Positions 60,943-64,000 of a stretch of DNA of 64,000 bases are shown here, in pieces. Within the stretch, counting starts at the first letter, position 1. Each line of letters opens with the position of its first letter. Source of the DNA: Paucisalibacillus algeriensis (GTDB taxonomy: Bacteria > Bacillota > Bacilli > Bacillales > Amphibacillaceae); the NCBI RefSeq assembly GCF_000577245.1, contig NZ_CBYO010000001.1, positions 186,001 through 250,000 on the forward strand. The letters run 5' to 3'. Position numbers and translations under genes: made by a program. A model generated the notes under the pieces. It did not search any database, was not told the DNA's origin, and saw only the letters and a program-made list of their open reading frames with translations.

Positions 60943-62100
60943 ATGAAGTATAAATACATACGAGTAGGATTACTCTTTTTATTTGTTACAATTTTTGTAA
61001 TACCAGGATTCGTATTAGCAGAAAATAAAGGATTTGAAAGATACATTTTCAAGGATGGATCGTTCTATAAATATACTGCTTCCACAATAGATGAATATTT
61101 TCACATACCACAAGATATGCATAAGGATCTCTTAGCACAGATAGATTGGAAAGAACTAAATAAACAAGTATTGGCTATAAAGAAAGAAAAAGTGATAACG
61201 GAAACGGAACAAGAAGTTATTGTTCAAAAACCTGAGAAACAAGAGGACAAACCTAATGTCGAACAAAAGCAAATTAAAGAAAAACAGCCCAAGCAGAAAA
61301 AAAGTTCTCCGAAAAAAATAATTGTCGATCAAACTGAGTTTGAACAAGAGGTCCTAAGGCTTACTAATATAGAAAGAGAAAAACGAGGGTTAAAACATTT
61401 AAAGCTAGATAAGAAATTAGCAGAAGTTGCACGAGAAAAGTCGCTCGATATGGCTGGTGATGACTATTTTTCCCATGATAGTCCAACGTATGGTTCCCCT
61501 TTTGATATGATGAATAGTTTTGGAGTGAAGTATTACTCGGCAGGTGAAAATATTGCAAGAGGGCAAACATCACCGATAGAGGTGGTGCAGGATTGGATGA
61601 CTAGTGAAGGTCATAAGGAAAACATTTTACATCCAGATTTTACACATATAGGTGTTGGCTTTTCTGCGGATGGATTTCATTGGACACAGCAGTTTATAAA
61701 ACGTATTGATAACACGGTTAATCAAGGGGTATTTGAAAAACAGGTAGTAGAATTAACAAATAAGGAACGAGCAAAACATGGTTTAGCACCATTGTCAGTG
61801 GATGCAAAGCTTGCGGAGACAGCCCGTGCAAAGTCAGTCGATATGGCGGAACAAGATTATTTTGACCACACAAGTCCAACATACGGTTCCCCTTTTGATA
61901 TGATGGATCAATTTGGTGTTACGTACTATACTGCAGGAGAAAATATAGCAAGAGGCCAGTTTACTCCTGAGGAAGTTGTGGAAGCTTGGATGAATAGTGA
62001 GGGGCACCGTGAAAATATTTTGAATGCTAACTATACGCATATTGGCGTAGGTTTCGTAAAAGAAGATATTGTTTGGACCCAACAATTTATTGGTAAGTAG
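60943..62100 (+). CDS. Secreted protein with two tandem CAP (SCP/PR-1) domains
   Basis: The 385-aa protein has a signal peptide (GLLFLFVTIFVIPGFVLAENKG), an N-terminal region of about 50 residues, a Lys/Glu/Gln-rich linker (75-125), then two CAP domains (about 130-250 and 262-385). Both repeat the motifs SPTYGSPFDMM, AGENIARGQ, SEGH(K/R)ENIL and TQQFI, so they arose by duplication. B. subtilis YkwD has one such domain. AAGGGGGTG precedes ATG 60943. Function of bacterial CAP proteins is poorly defined; a wall-associated role is likely. Confidence 0.87.
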   Translation: MKYKYIRVGLLFLFVTIFVIPGFVLAENKGFERYIFKDGSFYKYTASTIDEYFHIPQDMHKDLLAQIDWKELNKQVLAIKKEKVITETEQEVIVQKPEKQEDKPNVEQKQIKEKQPKQKKSSPKKIIVDQTEFEQEVLRLTNIEREKRGLKHLKLDKKLAEVAREKSLDMAGDDYFSHDSPTYGSPFDMMNSFGVKYYSAGENIARGQTSPIEVVQDWMTSEGHKENILHPDFTHIGVGFSADGFHWTQQFIKRIDNTVNQGVFEKQVVELTNKERAKHGLAPLSVDAKLAETARAKSVDMAEQDYFDHTSPTYGSPFDMMDQFGVTYYTAGENIARGQFTPEEVVEAWMNSEGHRENILNANYTHIGVGFVKEDIVWTQQFIGK

Positions 62101-62103
62101 TGT

Positions 62104-62136
62104 AGGACGGTATTCTAGGAATACCGTCCTTTTTCT
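62104..62136 (+). terminator. Terminator after CAP-protein gene
   Basis: Perfect 12-bp stem AGGACGGTATTC / GAATACCGTCCT with loop TAG and TTTTT tail. Confidence 0.92.
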
Positions 62137-62202
62137 CATTGGTATTTTTTCAGAATTTTGTAGTGAAATTAATAAGATAATCTAGCAAATATTGGGGATT
62201 TG

Positions 62203-62697
62203 ATGAAAAAAAATATGGTAATTGGGATATTAGTTTTATCTTGTTTTCTACTGATGCTCTTAAGTTCATCATTATATAAAGAAATAAGAAACATGAAAAA
62301 TGAAACTGGCATGGACTATTATCACTTAGTAAGTGATACACGCTATTTTGTTAGGGAGATTAAAGAGACAAATTTGGAAGAGGCACTCGAGACGGATAGT
62401 GGAAAACAATTTCTGTCTAGCTATATTAGAGAATTGCAAGACAAACAAAAGATGTACTTTAAGCCTTCTAACAATATTCATGAGATTGGAAATATGCTTA
62501 GGGACGTTCAACTCATCCTGGAAGAAGCACTGAAAAAAGGAACCATTACAGATGAGGAAGAAACATCCGTAAAGAAAAGTTTAGAAATAATTGGGTTTAT
62601 ATTATTAGATTTGCAAGTACTAGCTAGAGACAATTCTTGGTACGATCTCTTTAATGATAGAGAACTTAAAGAAGAGATTATTAAGAAAATGGAATAA
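62203..62697 (+). CDS. Hypothetical membrane-anchored protein
   Basis: I do not recognise this 164-aa protein. One N-terminal hydrophobic segment (MVIGILVLSCFLLMLLSSSLY) is followed by a wholly alpha-helical, acidic domain (YYHLVSDTRYFVREIKETNLEEALETDS ... EIIGFILLDLQVLARDN). The topology suggests an outside-facing helical domain anchored by one helix; the LSCF start could act as a weak lipobox but lacks the usual residue before Cys. GGGGA lies before ATG 62203, with TTG 62200 as alternative. Confidence 0.7.
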   Translation: MKKNMVIGILVLSCFLLMLLSSSLYKEIRNMKNETGMDYYHLVSDTRYFVREIKETNLEEALETDSGKQFLSSYIRELQDKQKMYFKPSNNIHEIGNMLRDVQLILEEALKKGTITDEEETSVKKSLEIIGFILLDLQVLARDNSWYDLFNDRELKEEIIKKME

Positions 62698-62784
62698 CGG
62701 ATTAATGATGATTATTAGCAGGTAAGAAAATGTTCCTTGAACATCATCGTTTTAGCAGTATAATAAAGTCTTGGGGGGAACATT

Positions 62785-63549
62785 ATGTTATTTACAATCA
62801 AGATTTATACATATGCAGTTATTTTAGTTATAGGCAGTATTTTTAAATTACAAAAAGCAAAGCGATTATACCAACAACCAACAACAGCTGAAATAAGAAA
62901 AGAGATATTTGAAACACCACAGAATGTTTCTGCAAAGGTTATGAAAGCAACCGGTACGATTGTCCAGGTAACAGGAAGAGAAAAAGTACCAGAGGGAGCC
63001 GTGCTGTACGTTGCAAACCATCAAGGTTTATTTGATATTTTATCCTTCTTAGGACATCTAGATAAGCCAATTGGCTTTATTGCAAAAAAAGAAATTAACA
63101 AGCTACCAATTATTAGATCTTGGATGGGATTATTAAATTGTGTATTTATTGACCGTACAGACCGTCGTCAGTCTATGAACGCAATAAATCAAGGAATTGA
63201 AAATCTAAAAAACGGTTATTCTCTTGTGATTTTTCCAGAAGGTACTAGAAGTAAAGGGGCAGAGCTTAATGAGTTTAAGCCTGGGAGTCTTCGTTTGGCA
63301 ACAAAAGCAAATGTTCCTATTGTTCCGGTGACAATTAATGGAACCTATAAGATGCTTGAGGAGAATAATGGACGAGTTAATGGTACATCAGTAAGCATGA
63401 CTATTCATGATCCAATTTTTCCAGAAAACTATGCATCATTAAAAAGTGCAGAGCTTGCTAAAGAGCTTCAAGACATTGTTCAGTCAGGGCTACCTCAAAC
63501 AAACAAACAGGAAAAAATAAAAGAGGAATTCGTAATTACTACACGATAA
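62785..63549 (+). CDS. plsC: 1-acyl-sn-glycerol-3-phosphate acyltransferase
   Basis: PlsC adds the second fatty acyl chain to make phosphatidic acid at the inner membrane face. The 254-aa protein has an N-terminal membrane helix, the catalytic NHxxxxD motif (NHQGLFD, residues 78-84), the substrate-binding FPEGTRSKG and IVPVTINGTY. TTGGGGGG precedes ATG 62785. It is monocistronic, ended by a terminator. Confidence 0.9.
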   Translation: MLFTIKIYTYAVILVIGSIFKLQKAKRLYQQPTTAEIRKEIFETPQNVSAKVMKATGTIVQVTGREKVPEGAVLYVANHQGLFDILSFLGHLDKPIGFIAKKEINKLPIIRSWMGLLNCVFIDRTDRRQSMNAINQGIENLKNGYSLVIFPEGTRSKGAELNEFKPGSLRLATKANVPIVPVTINGTYKMLEENNGRVNGTSVSMTIHDPIFPENYASLKSAELAKELQDIVQSGLPQTNKQEKIKEEFVITTR

Positions 63550-63568
63550 CATACATCTGGGAATATAC

Positions 63569-63606
63569 AAACAGTTGGGAGGATGGTTTTCCCGCTGTTT
63601 TTTTGT
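63569..63606 (+). terminator. Terminator after plsC
   Basis: AAACAGTTGGGA pairs with TTCCCGCTGTTT (one mismatch), followed by a run of T. Confidence 0.8.
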
Positions 63607-63687
63607 ACAAATAAAATCATTATCCCAATCGTATCGATGCATACTAGAAATAGTAGGATGTAATGTTTAGAAGTTGAGGTGAGTTTT

Positions 63688-64000
63688 ATGGTTCAAGGTA
63701 CAATGAATTTAAATACACAAATAGATAAAGAATGGTTACAAAATTATGTGGATGATTGGGTAGCGTTTTATCAAAAGACAACTCAAGAAGGTAAAGTGGC
63801 TTCCTATATCCCAGTACTAGCTGAAGCTAACCCAGATCACCTTGGGATTGCTATTTATGGAAAGAACGGTATGACTATAAGTTCCGGTGATACTGATGTT
63901 ACATTTACAATCCAAAGTATCTCTAAAATGCTAACCTTTATTGTTGCTTGTATGGAAAGAGGGGTTGGTTATGTACTGGACCGGGTAGATGTAGAACCAA
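63688..64000 (+). CDS. glsA: Glutaminase, 5' part (runs off the window)
   Basis: The first 104 codons of a serine-dependent beta-lactamase-like glutaminase, which converts glutamine to glutamate and ammonia. Visible elements are GKVASYIPVLAEANPDHLGIAIYG and the catalytic Ser-x-x-Lys in FTIQSISKML. GAGGTGA lies 6 nt before ATG 63688. The frame is open to the last base, so the C-terminal two thirds lie outside. Confidence 0.88.
   Translation, partial: MVQGTMNLNTQIDKEWLQNYVDDWVAFYQKTTQEGKVASYIPVLAEANPDHLGIAIYGKNGMTISSGDTDVTFTIQSISKMLTFIVACMERGVGYVLDRVDVEP

Overview
The window looks like a chromosomal segment of a low-GC, endospore-forming Firmicute of the family Bacillaceae; the genus cannot be fixed from sequence alone. 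Evidence: strong GGAGG-type ribosome sites, frequent GTG/TTG starts, a CwlC-type sporulation amidase, MreBH, an FMN riboswitch on rib genes, PdxS/PdxT, a YojN/YojO-like MoxR/VWA pair and Fur boxes of Bacillus type. No rRNA, tRNA, CRISPR array, prophage or complete insertion sequence was seen.

Layout. 1-3890: end of hen1 plus pnkp, an RNA-repair cassette. 4034-7319: PepV-like dipeptidase and M3 oligoendopeptidase. 7569-13445: Zn alcohol dehydrogenase, CadD-like transporter, DUF2187 protein, small YbxH-like protein, a catalase remnant, TauE/SafE exporter and YtcJ-like amidohydrolase. 13541-18358: Fur-controlled siderophore import locus (ATPase, nitroreductase, lipoprotein receptor, fused permease). 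18356-22039: DUF2500 protein, pdxST and divergent pdxR. 22313-25107: VWA and MoxR pair. 25206-28426: amidase, broken glycine-rich gene, truncated transposase-like protein, a degenerate alpha/beta-hydrolase fused to a SARP-type DNA-binding domain, and a small HTH protein. 28439-32738: RluA, P1 peptidase, and FMN riboswitch followed by ribE-ribB-ribH without ribD or ribA. 32804-38268: small membrane protein, ABC-F protein, C45 hydrolase, a hypothetical protein and a DUF5667 surface protein.

38267-48124 is a catabolic block: kynUBA (tryptophan to anthranilate) on the minus strand, and divergently an aminotransferase, ThDP-dependent 2-oxoacid decarboxylase-like enzyme, aldehyde dehydrogenase, saccharopine-dehydrogenase-like protein, IclR regulator and DUF3870 protein. 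55215-59132 holds a semialdehyde dehydrogenase, an acyl-CoA dehydrogenase with glutaryl-CoA-dehydrogenase-like residues and a class III CoA-transferase. Together they could take a 2-oxoacid through a semialdehyde and dicarboxylate to an acyl-CoA. Between them lie YiaA-like, Nudix and CwlC genes, a metalloprotease/nucleotidyltransferase/Nudix/hydrolase cassette, and an ECF sigma factor with its likely anti-sigma. The right end has mreBH, a double CAP-domain protein, a PlsC acyltransferase and the start of glutaminase.

The least ordinary signals are: a T-depleted codon zone on both sides of a 118-bp palindromic repeat (about 45.3-46.0 kb); a hydrolase-SARP regulator lacking two of three catalytic-triad residues; two dispersed repeat families (a 21-nt tandem unit at three loci and an element of about 30 bp at five loci); and a terminator in the 5' leader of the CoA-transferase operon.
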